In this document: piece by piece, positions 9,846 to 20,526 of the stretch | Position numbering within the stretch: position 1 is the first letter of the stretch | How the letters are laid out: every line of letters begins with the position of its first letter | From: an uncultured Prevotellaceae bacterium | Lineage (GTDB): Bacteria > Bacteroidota > Bacteroidia > Bacteroidales > Bacteroidaceae | DNA: 64,000 bases | Direction of reading: 5' to 3' | Assembly (NCBI GenBank): GCA_947168045.1 | Contig: CAMVKN010000014.1 | Span: forward strand, 1-64,000 | Translations under genes and position numbers: made by a program | The notes under the pieces: model-generated | What the model was told of the DNA's origin: nothing | The model's database searches: none | What the model saw: the letters and a program-made list of their open reading frames with translations, nothing else

Positions 9846-12119
9846 CTATTTGTTTTTCGCCTCTACCATGATGGTGTTTGAAGGCTGGCCGACGCGTCCG
9901 TCGGCAAAACGGACGATGACGTAGTATTCGGCCTTCTGCCCTGGCTTGAGGCTGCGGTCTGTGAAGTCGACGACGTCCGCCGCCACATTGGTTACATAAC
10001 GGAAGCGCTGCTCGCTGTCCGTCTTGCGGTGGATGCAGATATAGTAGTCGCCAGCCGTTGCCAGCCAGTCGACCTGCGATGACGGCATCTCCCATACCAG
10101 TCGCACCAGTCCTTCATGCTGTATCCAGTCACCTACAAGGTTGATGGGTATGTTGAGTACTCGCGGCCCGGTGTGGAGCCAGCTGACGGCCATGCTGCGC
10201 GAGGTGTAGGGGCTGGAGTTGAAGCTCTCGACCATGTAGTAGTAGCGCTCAGTCTGGTGGTAGGGCGGGTTGTCGTCCACGACAACGGCAAAGCTGCCTG
10301 TCTGCCTGAGGCTGTCGGCATCCCATCGGGCAATGGGCTGCCAGTCGCCCTCGGTGCCTAAGCGCCGCCACAGTATGTGGTAGGTCATGTCGGCGTCGGT
10401 GCCCACCACCCATCGCATGTGCATGCCAAGACGCTCGCCAGACGAGGCATTTGACGGCAAGACCGTGCGGTGCCACGACTCGTCGAGGTGAGCGGCGGTG
10501 GGGGGTGTGTTGTGCGGACGCAGCACCTGCAAGATGGGGCTCCATTCGCCGTAGTTGCTCTCGTAGTCCACCGCGCGTACCTTATAGTATATATACTTCT
10601 GGTTGACATCCAGTGCCAGCGAGTCGATGTACAGGGCATCGGGTATGCCACCCTGGTTGACCTGCAGGAACTCGTGCGTTGAGTCGTTGGCGAAAGCCAG
10701 GTCGTAGTAGGCAATGTCGGTGTCCTCCCGTCGCGGTTGCCATGACAGGATGACATGGCCCGTGGGGAGCACCTCGGCACGCAGCGAGTCGGGAGCTGAG
10801 GGGGCCTGATAGTCGGTGATGCGGATGAGCTGCGACAGCGAGCGTGCGGTATTGCCGGCCTGGTCGTATGCCCAGATGCTGAGCATGCCCGTACGCAGTC
10901 CCGTGACGTCGATGGTGGCCACCGTGTCAGTCGGCGGAATGAGAGAGCCGGCTGAGGATGTGGCGAGGCTGATGGGGCGCCACTGTCCCTGTGTCAGCCG
11001 CTCGTTATAGTAGTGGATGACATATCCTGCCAGGTCGTTCTCCAGCGAGTCGTTGTTCTGCCAAATGACGTGTGCCCTCACGCGGGCTGAGGGGTTGGTG
11101 TCGTCCGGACGTTCAATGACGATGCGCTTCAGCTGTGGAGCCTTGGGGGGCTCGATGTCGTAGGCGTAGGCCGTGTGGACGGGCGACGGCTCGGTCATTG
11201 TGCCAAAGGCGTCGTGGGCAAGGATGCGGTATTGCCAGGTGCCGTCGTGGGTCACGGAATCGGCGTACAGACAGAGACCGGGCAAGCCACCGTTGTCGAC
11301 CATCGAGAGGTAGGGTTTCTCGTTCAGTCGCTGCCAGGTGCCAGCCTGCTCGCGGCGCTCTATCTCGAAACTGCTGTGCTCGTTGTCAATCCAGCTGAGG
11401 ACAAAGCGGCGGGGCGCCGTCAGCGAGTCACGCAGGTCAGGATTGTAGGGCTGGGGCTTGTAAGGCTCGTTGACGACGTGCCCAGCAACGCCAGGCTCGA
11501 AGATGATTTTACCTCCCGTATCCCACACGGTGGGCTGGATGTAGTAGTCGTACTGCTCACCACGGCGGGCCGTGCGGTCGATGCAGCCCACGGCCATGGC
11601 CTCAGCCAGGTCTGGACGCCATTCGGCCACGAGCATGGCATAGCCAAAGGAGAGGTCCTGTTCGTTGTTCAGTTCCATGCCTGAGCCTACACTACCAGGT
11701 ATGTCTTTTGTCTGGTTAGGACCCATGCGTCCTTCGCCATAGAGCGTCCCCATCGCTATCATGGCTAATGAGTCGCTTGGCTGATAGCGTGCTTCAAAGG
11801 CTTCCTTTGTCAGGGGCTTCATGGCATAGTGCAGGGTGTCAATGTCGAGGGTTCCTGTTTTGACACGGAGCACATTGACACCTGTCTGGCAGAGGTAGCG
11901 CCACGATACGTAGTCCTCGGGCACCCAGCGCAGGGCCACATGGTCACCGTATGTACGGGTGAGCAAATGGATGCGCGAGGTGAGCAGCCCCTGCTGCGTA
12001 GGACTGACGTTTACCGTCGAGTCCGCGTCCTGCGCCATGGCTGTCATTGTCCCTGTCAGCAGCATCAGTCCTACTAACAACGGTTTGCAGATATGTCTTA
12101 CTATATGTTTCATCATCAT
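9846..12119 (-). CDS. Secreted fibronectin type III repeat protein
   Basis: 757 aa. Three consecutive ATGs (12119, 12116, 12113) precede a signal peptide ending TGTMTAMAQDAD with no lipobox. Several FN3-like units are visible by their strand motifs: RRFVLSWIDNEHSSFEIERR, HVIWQNNDSLENDLAGYVIHYY, GHVILSWQPRREDTDIAYYDL, HMRWVVGTDADMTYHILWRR and VRLVWEMPSSQVDWLATAGD, each followed by a YYYxVxAxD-type closing strand. FN3 arrays usually form extended protein-binding stalks. It lies 15 bases downstream of the giant gene and seven bases upstream of the BIG2-like lipoprotein gene. It may connect the giant protein to the lipoproteins; that is inference. Confidence 0.8.
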   Translation of the reverse strand: MMMKHIVRHICKPLLVGLMLLTGTMTAMAQDADSTVNVSPTQQGLLTSRIHLLTRTYGDHVALRWVPEDYVSWRYLCQTGVNVLRVKTGTLDIDTLHYAMKPLTKEAFEARYQPSDSLAMIAMGTLYGEGRMGPNQTKDIPGSVGSGMELNNEQDLSFGYAMLVAEWRPDLAEAMAVGCIDRTARRGEQYDYYIQPTVWDTGGKIIFEPGVAGHVVNEPYKPQPYNPDLRDSLTAPRRFVLSWIDNEHSSFEIERREQAGTWQRLNEKPYLSMVDNGGLPGLCLYADSVTHDGTWQYRILAHDAFGTMTEPSPVHTAYAYDIEPPKAPQLKRIVIERPDDTNPSARVRAHVIWQNNDSLENDLAGYVIHYYNERLTQGQWRPISLATSSAGSLIPPTDTVATIDVTGLRTGMLSIWAYDQAGNTARSLSQLIRITDYQAPSAPDSLRAEVLPTGHVILSWQPRREDTDIAYYDLAFANDSTHEFLQVNQGGIPDALYIDSLALDVNQKYIYYKVRAVDYESNYGEWSPILQVLRPHNTPPTAAHLDESWHRTVLPSNASSGERLGMHMRWVVGTDADMTYHILWRRLGTEGDWQPIARWDADSLRQTGSFAVVVDDNPPYHQTERYYYMVESFNSSPYTSRSMAVSWLHTGPRVLNIPINLVGDWIQHEGLVRLVWEMPSSQVDWLATAGDYYICIHRKTDSEQRFRYVTNVAADVVDFTDRSLKPGQKAEYYVIVRFADGRVGQPSNTIMVEAKNK

Positions 12120-12134
12120 TGTCTCATACTGATG

Positions 12135-15100
12135 TTATCTTCCACTTCCTGAACGGGCAGCCCTGGTCGATGTACTCTCAGACTTCGGCTTCGTCCACCA
12201 TGCATCAGGCTGGGCGTTGACTACCACACCGTCGACCTTCACCTCGGGTTCACCGACGAGCTTGATCCAGTCGTTGATGGTCTTGAGGCTGGAGGGATGC
12301 GTGCGGTCGGTGAGCGGACTGACGGTCCGCTCCGAGAAGGCGCCGTAGTCGGGGTTGTTGGCATTCTGGCGGGCAGCACCCTGGCCAGTGGCCTCATAGA
12401 GACCGGTGTTCAGGTTATAGGTGTCGACACGGTAGATGAGGGCATCGAGTTTCTTCACATAGCCCAGGGCCTCGGCTGCATCAAAGCTATCTTGGCCTGG
12501 GTACAAGTCGTACCAGAAGCAAGTGCCCCGTGGCGTGTAACTGATGGCAGGGAACCAGGTGTTGCGGCCTGTCAGACGGGAATACAACAGGCTCGATACG
12601 TCGCTCTCCCAGCGCACACCCGACAGTTTCTTGTCCATGGAACTGCCGAAGGAGCGGTTGCCGCGCTCGATGGTCTTGGTGGTGTACTTCCTGAAGTCGC
12701 TGTCAAAGGCACTCTTGCCGTTTACCTGTCCGAAGCAGTCGCCGAAGATGAGCGGGAACTGATAGTAGGGCACCCTGACCTCGAAGCCACGGCTCTCCAC
12801 ACGCAGGTACTGGCCGCGATGCAGGTTGTTCCACTGCTTGACGAAGTAGTCAATCCAGTAGTAGTCGCCGGACTTCAGCTCGTAGTTGTCTTTCTTCGAC
12901 TCCATACGCTGGTTATAGTAGTAGTTATAGAGCTCCATAGCCACCTCTTTCATCTTCGCACTCAGCTCCTGGGCCACGTAGTAGGGTGCAGCGAAGTCCT
13001 TGACGTAGTCGGCCAGCGAGAGGTGGTAGGGATAGCTCGTGTGGTCCTTGTCGTAGGCGGGCACGTAGCTGGCGGCCTTGCCGTCCTGGTTGGCCATGGC
13101 TGCCTCGTAGTCCTCACCGAGCTGGGTGGGCAGTGGATAGCGGGGCTGGTTCTCATCGTTGTAGTACCAGTCGTTCCAGGTGTGATACATATCCGAACGC
13201 AGATCCATGGTGATGCTGGCCATGCCCTCCACCTGGTCGGCACCGGCCACGTCGCTGGTGTTGTAACTCAAGGTTAGCGTCTCAGTGGCATGCGGTGTCT
13301 TCACGTCGTCGAAGGCATAGGCGTTGGTCTTTCGGCCAGCGATGAAGACGAAGTTCGACAGGTAGGCAAAGTAAGCGTAGGGATCCTTCGTACGAATGAC
13401 ATTGTCGTCGTTGGCACCACCCCAGATCAGCGTGTTGTCCTGCACGGCAATCCAGTGGGGGTAGCTGAAGCGGGAGTTCTCGGGGTAGTGCAGTTGATTG
13501 TCATAGGTGTAGGTAGGCTCTGAGGCCGGACGGACGCCGACGAAGGGTGCCTCGTAGTCGAGCAGCGGCTGCATCTGCGTGGCGCCGACATTGTAGCCTA
13601 TCTCACGCCAACTGCGGCCATTGGCCTGACGGAACCATAGGTCGGCCAGCGTGACGACGCTGTCGCGCGTGCAGGCTTCCTGCCGTTTCTGCTTCAGGTT
13701 GTTGTAATAGGCGTTCCACTTCGAAAGGAGCGTTCTGTTGTTGGCCATATAGGTCGTGGCAGCGGCGCAGACCACCTGGGCCGACACTTGCTGCGTGCCG
13801 ATGGTGATGGTCTCCTCCTGCAGTCTGTCGCGTCCTGATATGCCTGTGTTGCTGGTCATTGTAGCGATGACGGTCTGCATCACCTTGCTGTAGTGGCGTG
13901 TGCCCTGCTCCTTGAGGAAGTCGAGATAGGCCTGGGCCTTCTGGGCCATGCCCATGGGGGGACAGTCGTCGGCGGGCACCTGGAAGGTGTAGGTCAGCCG
14001 CAGGTTGTGCTCGTAGGTCTTGTTGCGGCTGTCCTCCAAGGGTGAGAAGGCTTCGAGCGGACTCATATTAACGCTGTTGTCATAGACGGTCCAGGTGTTC
14101 TGCTTTGTCTCACTCTTCTCAAACTCCTGACTGCCCACGGCACGGCTGCTGAGCGTCCACTCCAGCTTGCCGTTCTTCCACGTGCGGTCGTGGATGTCCT
14201 CATTGAGGGCGATGGTGGGACGACGCAGGTCGGCCACATAGGCACGGGCGTTGTCCTCGGGGTCGTTGAACAGTTTGCTGCCCTTAGCCGAGGGATAAGC
14301 CAGGGCGACATAGGGCTGCAGGTCGTCCACCACCTCCGGCACGGCAGATGCCTCGGTCGTGCAGAAGTAGACGAGTTTACGCTGTATCCATTGATGGTAG
14401 TTGCCGTTCCACTTGTCGCGGATGGTGTCGTGCTCAACGATGAAAGGCCACACGCGCTGTCCGTTCTCCACCTCGAAGGCGGTGCCGGTGAGTGCCATCA
14501 GGTAGCGGCGGCCAGGCTTCAGCTGCAGGTTGAGGTGATACTTCGTGCCCTGGTTCTCACGCACGCTGACGGGCACCTCGGTGATGCCGTCCATCTGCTT
14601 GATACGATTGATGAAGGTGTTGTAGTTCTTGTTGCGCGTCTCGTCCTTCACCTTCGCACTGTTCAGGCTGGCACCATTCATCTTGATGCTGGTCTCGAAG
14701 GAGGAACCCACCTCGCGAAGCACGGCCATGCCGTAGGTATAGGCCTGCAGGTTGTTATAGCCCTGTTCAGTGAGTTCGAACAGGCGCACGCCGAGCTTGC
14801 CGAGTGAGCCGTTCTGCGTACCATCCATATCAAATATGTACGTGCGCGAGGCCTGCAACTCCAGTAGCGAGTCGGCTGCGCTGCTCTGCTGGCTCAAGTC
14901 ATAGAGCGTGTTGGGGTCAACGAGGCGGTACTGGCTGTTGAGCGATGCCGTGGTGGTCACCATGGCGCGCGTTGCCTCACGAGTGCTGATGGCGTTCTTC
15001 ATGTCCCAGCCGGCCTCAAGGCTATCCTCGCCCAGCGTGCAGTTGTCGAAGAGGCTAAAGTTGTCGAGGGCGTTGCCTCGGAAAATCTCACATCGGTCGC

Positions 15101-18100
15101 CGCAGTCGAAGTCGAAGCGCTTGTTAATCTTGATGAGTCCACCCAGCAGGTTCAACTTCACGCGGGCACGGCCCTCAATCCATGTGGGCGACGGCATGCC
15201 ACACTCGAAGACGCCTCCGATGCCGGCATCGACGATGTCGATACGTTTGTCGATGAGCTTGCCCAGCTTGATGTGCAGGCCAAACTTAGCGGCGAGGTAG
15301 GCATAGAACTGTCCGAGGGCATACCAGCCGTCGCGTCCCATCGTCCGCCTCAGGTTGATGCAGTAGGCATTGCCCTGATAGTTGACCATCGACAGGTCGA
15401 AACCAGCCAGTGCCTTCAGCGAGCCGTAGAACAGGCCGAGGTCGACATTGATGTAGCCCCATGCGGAAGCACCCACCATGATGCCGCCATTGACGGAGCC
15501 CGTCATGGCACGCACGGCCTTGGCCCTGGAGTTCTCGGCCTTCGACAGGTCGGCATTGGTGTTCACCGACGACGAGCCACCGTTGAGGAACTCCGTAATC
15601 TCGTTGGGGATAGGTGGCAGCTGACCGTCGTCGGGCAGCTCATTGCCTAAGCAGAGGTAGGCATCGGCACCGATGTTGACGCTGACGATGCTCGACTTGT
15701 AGTCGATGAGGATAATCTTGCAACGGTCGTCCTTCGCAGGCTTACCCAAATAGAGATGCCACTTGACGGGTGTCTTCTCCACGCCTTTCTCACGCCATGT
15801 AATCTTCATGTTGAGGGCTATCTTCACTTGGCCCATCTCCACCTTGTGACGCTCGGTCTGGGTCATCTCCTTCTCCTTGATCTGCTGGTTGGCCTGGGCG
15901 TCGCCGTGCTTGGTGCCCTCCTCCTCGTTTTCCTTCTTGTCCTTGTCGGAGGTCTTGTTCTCATAGTCGCTGTTCAGGGCGGCCAGCGAACCCATGGGGT
16001 CGCTCTGGAACTCCTTCACCTTGGCATCGAGGTTAGCCTGGAACTCGTCGAGTTTCTTCTTCTCTTCCTCCAAGGTGTTGTTCAGTTTACCCATGGCATC
16101 GCCAAGACTACTCTCGAAGCCTGCCTCGACGGTGATGTCGAGGGCCAGGAAGCGCTCCTGGTCGTCGTTCTGATAGAGCAGTTGCATCTTCGCATCGACG
16201 ATGCCACTGACAGCCTGTACGTTACCCTTGAACATGAAGGTGGTCAGTCGGTGCTGGTCCCTGTCGTAGATGACGTTCAGGTCCATGTCGCCGCTGAGGG
16301 TCTCCTCGCCGGCAGTGGCTGCCAGTCCTAAGCCGAACGAGACACCCACCATGCCATGCTGCGGCTCCGGGTCGCCGAAGGTAGCCGTCTTGGCATCATA
16401 GACCGGACGGCAGTTGAAGTAGAAGCCACCAGCGATGCGCGTGATGACGAGCGGGTCGAAGCGTAGTGGCGACGTCTTCGCGTCCATATTCAGGTCGGCG
16501 GTGAAGAAACCGAGCGAGTAGCCTTCGGCCTCCTCCTTGACCGGCATCTCATAGTAGCCGCCCTTGACGTCGAGCTTGAACAGCTCCTTCACCTCCAAGC
16601 CCAGCGTACCCGCATAGCCGTCGCCCCATTTGTCGTCGCTCTTCACCTCTAAGCGTCCGTCGAGCGTGAGCATGCCGAGGTCGGCCTTCAGCTCAACGGC
16701 GCGGAAGTCCAGACTGCCGTCGCTGAGGCTGTAGCCTGAAATGTTGGTATAGTCTTTGGGAATGGTCAGTTTGCTGGAGATGTCCAGGCCGACGGCTGCC
16801 GACACCTTGTCGTCGCAGAAGCCGATGACACCCTCAATGCCGAGGTTAAGCTTCTGTTCGGAGGCGTTATAGTCGGGTTTGAATTCACGTATCTCCACTG
16901 AGAAGGGACCTATCTTCTTCTTAGGCGACGTGAGCGACCACTCGCCCAGGTCGAGGAAGCACTTCTCGGTCAGTTTCAGCTCCTCATGGCTGAAGGCCAC
17001 CCATCGGCCGCTGTGTCCGCTCTCCCACTGTTGCTCGCTCCCCACACGGGCGGACCCGAGCGTGTCGGCAGCGAAGTACTGACGCTGCTCCTGATAGACA
17101 GTAGCCGTGTCAGCATACGAGAAGTTGGCCAGGCGCATCTTGGCGAAGTGGATGCCGCGGAAGTCCATCTTCAGCGGCAGCTTGCGTGCATACTGGCGTA
17201 TGTAGTTGACCGTCGAGTTCGAGTCGGCAATGTTCACCTGTCCGGCCAGGCATAGCTCCACATAGGTGTCGGTCTTCTCTGCGCTACGGTCGATGGCCGT
17301 CACGGTGAGGTAGGTCTGCTCTTTGATGGGTATGACGTCAGCCAGGAAGCTGGTGAAGCTGAGCGAGTCAATCTGCTGTGTCTTGAACAGGTAGGCCATG
17401 CGGCTTTCTTCGCCGTAGGTCTTCTTCTTGTGTGCTTCAGGCTTGCCCTCCTTGTCGTAGGTATAGTAGGTCGTCTCGCCATCTGTCAGGTGGCGGATGT
17501 CGCAGGTGAAGCGCACCTTGCCCTTGTTGGTGTCGATGCTGTCCTTCTTTCCAAACAGGGGGATGGCGAAGCGTCCTTCAACATGGCAGGAGTCGAAGTT
17601 GTTCTGCGTAATCATGACCTTCGCCTGGTCGAGGTCGAATTCCCAGCCGCCGGCCTTGCCGGTCTTGGCTTCCATGAGGTTGAGTGCCGCGATGTCGCAG
17701 GTGATGCCCGAGTTGTCGAAGAACATCTTCTGTCCGCTAATCTTCAGTCCCTGGTCACCCTTTCCGAAGACGGCCCACTTGGGGAACTGCACGCTGACCT
17801 CGTCGACATAGACACCCTGCCAGGCGTTCCAGTCGTTCTTGCAGTAGCTGTTCACCTGCGAGGGGTCGTATGTGGCGGGCATCTGTGCGATGTCGGGGAA
17901 GTGGATGCTGCTGCCCTGGTAGTTCTCCTCATAGCTGTGGTCGAAGATGATGTCCTTGCCGGGCGAGAACACCCATCCGGGCAGGTCCTCCACCTCGAAG
18001 GGGTCCATGTGTATGCGTCCCATCCAGTCGCCCCAGCTGTCCTTGATGGTGGCCTGCAGGTCGAGGATGGGCGGCAGGTCCTGCACCTTGCCCTCAACGA

Positions 18101-20519
18101 CGCGCTTGAGGTTGGGTATGGTCATCGCAATCTCCACACCGAGGCCGCTGAACTCGTTGTTCTCCCACTGTATGAAGCAGCCGTCGGCAGGCTGCAGCGG
18201 CTCCTTGGGGGCAAGGAACGTCATGCTGTAGTTGCTGTACGGGTCCTTGATCTTGAAGTCCGAGAGAAGGGCCAGCACGCCGTCCTCGGGCAGGATTTGG
18301 TCTTGCGAGACGCATATCCTTGGAGCGCCGAAGATGAGCACGTCGTTTTCGAGGACATTGCTTTCAGGCAGCGTAAACTCGCCGATGAGATTCATCACCG
18401 CGCCCTCAGGTGCGTATGTCATGCTGGCTATCTGTATGGACATGTCGTCGGGCAGGAGCGAGGCGATGGTGTCAGGCAGCTCTGTAGGCATGTAGATGTC
18501 GAGCCACTCGCCCTGTTGCCACTTGTCCCACTGTCGTTCAGCCGTCTTGAAGTAGGAATAGTACTTGCCGAGGTCGTAGCGCTCTGCCAGGTCAACAATC
18601 TCACCATTGGCCACCGACCCAACCTTGTTGGCCACGTCCTTGGGCAGGCCCAGGTCGCCCCAGATGTTGTCCAGTCCCCATGACGAGAAGAGGGAGTCGA
18701 CGGCCTGCTGTGCGGTGTACTGCTGCATGCCAGTGCTTTCCTTGGGGTAGGTGACGCACTGTCCCGAGTAGACGATGTTGTCGGTGTTGACCAAGAGGTT
18801 GTCAAACTTGACGGCGACGCGCACCTTCATGTGGGCTGCCTGCCAGTTGATCCATCCCGTCCCACGCAGCGTATGGTCATCCTTGTCTATCGTCACGTCG
18901 TCGTTCAGCGTCAGTGGCCATTCGTTGACGTAGACCGTTGTGCCTGCCTTGGGCTTCTCGGTGATGGGCGTCTTGTTTTCAACGAGTGCGGTGTTGTTGC
19001 CACAACTATAGGTCTCGTTGAAATGCTCGGCCATGGCAAAGTCACGGTAGTTGAGCGAGTCGCCAAGCATACGTATGGACTTGGCGTTGGTCGACTTGGC
19101 GGTGACGCGCAGCATCAGGTAGTCGCCCTGCTGTACCTTCCCCTTCAGCTTGTCCCACTTGATGGTGTCGGTGAGCGTTTTGGTCTTGTTCTTGTAGATG
19201 GGGGCAGACTTGAAGATGCCCTCGGGCGTGTCGGCCGAGTTGCCTTTGTAAAGTGCCACATCATATTCAAACTTGACGGTGTCCTGCTTGCCACCGTAGC
19301 CTCCCTCGAACCAAGCCTTGCGCCACTCCACGACGATGCTGTCGCCGACGAAGACCTTGCGTGCCGTCTTGTCGCTGAACACGGGCTTGGTGAGGGTGGG
19401 CTGCTGGAAGACGTAGGCAGAGTCTTTCGAGTCATACTCGGCCTTGCCATCCTCTGCTGACAGCTCAATGCCGCCCGATGGCTTGGCAGGCTTGAAGGTG
19501 GGGTCATAGAATCGGAAGAGAAGGATGTTGGAACGTCCTTCGTTCTCTATGAGCGAGAAGTTGAGGTTGCTGGGTTGGCTGTTGATGAGGCTGTTGGCCG
19601 TCACCTGCAGGGCATAGACGGCGGTGGTGTCATTCTTCCATTGGTTGATATAGGCCTGTGGAAGCGTCAGCGTGGTGGAGGTCATCCGTGACAGCTGGTA
19701 GGCGGCGGCATTCTTCTCCATCGCCTCATCGGGAGCCAGGCCGTCGAGCCTGACCACCTTTACACTATAGTTGAAGGACACTGCCCCCGACTGGCAGCCC
19801 AGCACGGGCGGTGTCCAGGTGACTAACTGTGTGGGCTGGTTGACATTGAGCTTGGCCACGGCGAGCGAGCTCAGCGGGTCGTCTGTCAGGATGCCCTCAC
19901 CCTGCAGCGATGGCAGCGGCGACAGAATCTGTGGCGGCTGGGCCACGTAGCAGATGGTGAACAGGCAGCGCCCGTCGTCAGGACGGTTCAGTTGCACGGG
20001 CTGCGTCAGTTCGGGGTCCCATCGGTACACCTGCATGAACATCTGATACTGCCCTTCAGGCAGCAGGCCCGTCACCTCGTTGTTGTTGCTCTGGTACAGA
20101 CGCTCGCTGATGGCGATGTCATCGATGGTGAGGTGGCTGAACAGGTTCTTCATCTCCACGGGGTTCAGCGTCTTCACCTGATGGGGTGGCAGGACGATGG
20201 GCTGGCGGGGGATATGGCCGTTGGCTGCCGTGGCCACCATCACCTGCTGGTCAGGGAACACCATGTCGGCGTGCATGCCCATGTGTACCAGCTGCTGCTC
20301 GTCGGTGTTGTTGAACAGCTTGACGGTGAAAAACTTGCCAGGGTTGGCCAGATACTCGCCAGCCTGCGGGGGCAGTATGGTGTTGACGGCAGTGACGCTA
20401 ACCTCGACTTCCTGGGCATGGAGTACGCCAAAGAATCCTGCTCCCCCCTGCAGGGCGGGGAGTAAGTAGCATAACAGGAAGAGTAGCCACTTCTGCGTAT
20501 GTTGTCTTTCGCTCTTCAT
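12135..20519 (-). CDS. Giant secreted protein, 2,794 aa
   Basis: The start is the ATG at 20519, eight bases after the previous stop; the frame extends to a TTG at 20561 that overlaps the previous gene and is less likely. Signal peptide MKSERQHTQKWLLFLLCYLL runs to HAQE. The N-terminal 350 residues look Ig/FN3-like. From about 500 to 1,800 there is a very long beta-rich region of short amphipathic strands (GVIGFCDDKVSAAVGLDISS, GRLEVKSDDKWGDGYAGTLG). It is interrupted by a charged coiled-coil segment (TLEEEKKKLDEFQANLDAKV through the KDKKENEEEGTKHG region). The C-terminal 900 residues are Tyr/Trp-rich and end in a Ser/Arg tail. No family was recognised. A palindromic repeat lies in the signal-peptide codons. 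Probably exported across the outer membrane or forming a large envelope structure. Confidence 0.85.
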   Translation of the reverse strand: MKSERQHTQKWLLFLLCYLLPALQGGAGFFGVLHAQEVEVSVTAVNTILPPQAGEYLANPGKFFTVKLFNNTDEQQLVHMGMHADMVFPDQQVMVATAANGHIPRQPIVLPPHQVKTLNPVEMKNLFSHLTIDDIAISERLYQSNNNEVTGLLPEGQYQMFMQVYRWDPELTQPVQLNRPDDGRCLFTICYVAQPPQILSPLPSLQGEGILTDDPLSSLAVAKLNVNQPTQLVTWTPPVLGCQSGAVSFNYSVKVVRLDGLAPDEAMEKNAAAYQLSRMTSTTLTLPQAYINQWKNDTTAVYALQVTANSLINSQPSNLNFSLIENEGRSNILLFRFYDPTFKPAKPSGGIELSAEDGKAEYDSKDSAYVFQQPTLTKPVFSDKTARKVFVGDSIVVEWRKAWFEGGYGGKQDTVKFEYDVALYKGNSADTPEGIFKSAPIYKNKTKTLTDTIKWDKLKGKVQQGDYLMLRVTAKSTNAKSIRMLGDSLNYRDFAMAEHFNETYSCGNNTALVENKTPITEKPKAGTTVYVNEWPLTLNDDVTIDKDDHTLRGTGWINWQAAHMKVRVAVKFDNLLVNTDNIVYSGQCVTYPKESTGMQQYTAQQAVDSLFSSWGLDNIWGDLGLPKDVANKVGSVANGEIVDLAERYDLGKYYSYFKTAERQWDKWQQGEWLDIYMPTELPDTIASLLPDDMSIQIASMTYAPEGAVMNLIGEFTLPESNVLENDVLIFGAPRICVSQDQILPEDGVLALLSDFKIKDPYSNYSMTFLAPKEPLQPADGCFIQWENNEFSGLGVEIAMTIPNLKRVVEGKVQDLPPILDLQATIKDSWGDWMGRIHMDPFEVEDLPGWVFSPGKDIIFDHSYEENYQGSSIHFPDIAQMPATYDPSQVNSYCKNDWNAWQGVYVDEVSVQFPKWAVFGKGDQGLKISGQKMFFDNSGITCDIAALNLMEAKTGKAGGWEFDLDQAKVMITQNNFDSCHVEGRFAIPLFGKKDSIDTNKGKVRFTCDIRHLTDGETTYYTYDKEGKPEAHKKKTYGEESRMAYLFKTQQIDSLSFTSFLADVIPIKEQTYLTVTAIDRSAEKTDTYVELCLAGQVNIADSNSTVNYIRQYARKLPLKMDFRGIHFAKMRLANFSYADTATVYQEQRQYFAADTLGSARVGSEQQWESGHSGRWVAFSHEELKLTEKCFLDLGEWSLTSPKKKIGPFSVEIREFKPDYNASEQKLNLGIEGVIGFCDDKVSAAVGLDISSKLTIPKDYTNISGYSLSDGSLDFRAVELKADLGMLTLDGRLEVKSDDKWGDGYAGTLGLEVKELFKLDVKGGYYEMPVKEEAEGYSLGFFTADLNMDAKTSPLRFDPLVITRIAGGFYFNCRPVYDAKTATFGDPEPQHGMVGVSFGLGLAATAGEETLSGDMDLNVIYDRDQHRLTTFMFKGNVQAVSGIVDAKMQLLYQNDDQERFLALDITVEAGFESSLGDAMGKLNNTLEEEKKKLDEFQANLDAKVKEFQSDPMGSLAALNSDYENKTSDKDKKENEEEGTKHGDAQANQQIKEKEMTQTERHKVEMGQVKIALNMKITWREKGVEKTPVKWHLYLGKPAKDDRCKIILIDYKSSIVSVNIGADAYLCLGNELPDDGQLPPIPNEITEFLNGGSSSVNTNADLSKAENSRAKAVRAMTGSVNGGIMVGASAWGYINVDLGLFYGSLKALAGFDLSMVNYQGNAYCINLRRTMGRDGWYALGQFYAYLAAKFGLHIKLGKLIDKRIDIVDAGIGGVFECGMPSPTWIEGRARVKLNLLGGLIKINKRFDFDCGDRCEIFRGNALDNFSLFDNCTLGEDSLEAGWDMKNAISTREATRAMVTTTASLNSQYRLVDPNTLYDLSQQSSAADSLLELQASRTYIFDMDGTQNGSLGKLGVRLFELTEQGYNNLQAYTYGMAVLREVGSSFETSIKMNGASLNSAKVKDETRNKNYNTFINRIKQMDGITEVPVSVRENQGTKYHLNLQLKPGRRYLMALTGTAFEVENGQRVWPFIVEHDTIRDKWNGNYHQWIQRKLVYFCTTEASAVPEVVDDLQPYVALAYPSAKGSKLFNDPEDNARAYVADLRRPTIALNEDIHDRTWKNGKLEWTLSSRAVGSQEFEKSETKQNTWTVYDNSVNMSPLEAFSPLEDSRNKTYEHNLRLTYTFQVPADDCPPMGMAQKAQAYLDFLKEQGTRHYSKVMQTVIATMTSNTGISGRDRLQEETITIGTQQVSAQVVCAAATTYMANNRTLLSKWNAYYNNLKQKRQEACTRDSVVTLADLWFRQANGRSWREIGYNVGATQMQPLLDYEAPFVGVRPASEPTYTYDNQLHYPENSRFSYPHWIAVQDNTLIWGGANDDNVIRTKDPYAYFAYLSNFVFIAGRKTNAYAFDDVKTPHATETLTLSYNTSDVAGADQVEGMASITMDLRSDMYHTWNDWYYNDENQPRYPLPTQLGEDYEAAMANQDGKAASYVPAYDKDHTSYPYHLSLADYVKDFAAPYYVAQELSAKMKEVAMELYNYYYNQRMESKKDNYELKSGDYYWIDYFVKQWNNLHRGQYLRVESRGFEVRVPYYQFPLIFGDCFGQVNGKSAFDSDFRKYTTKTIERGNRSFGSSMDKKLSGVRWESDVSSLLYSRLTGRNTWFPAISYTPRGTCFWYDLYPGQDSFDAAEALGYVKKLDALIYRVDTYNLNTGLYEATGQGAARQNANNPDYGAFSERTVSPLTDRTHPSSLKTINDWIKLVGEPEVKVDGVVVNAQPDAWWTKPKSESTSTRAARSGSGR
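20432..20462. repeat. GC-rich palindromic repeat in a signal-peptide coding region
   Basis: CTCCCCGCCCTGCAGGGG then GGAG on the minus strand is a near-palindrome around CTGCAG. It encodes LLPALQGGAG inside the signal peptide of the giant protein. It is related in style to the palindromes at 22210-22264, 28573-28589 and 49836-49856. Confidence 0.55.
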
Positions 20520-20526
20520 ATCTGTG

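Noticed and set aside
17430..18683. 417-codon plus-strand frame opposite the giant gene
   Set aside because: Antisense of a GC-rich reading frame; Val/Leu/His-rich without motifs or signals. The same applies to the other long antisense frames at 12.3, 40.0, 42.4 and 58.9 kb.
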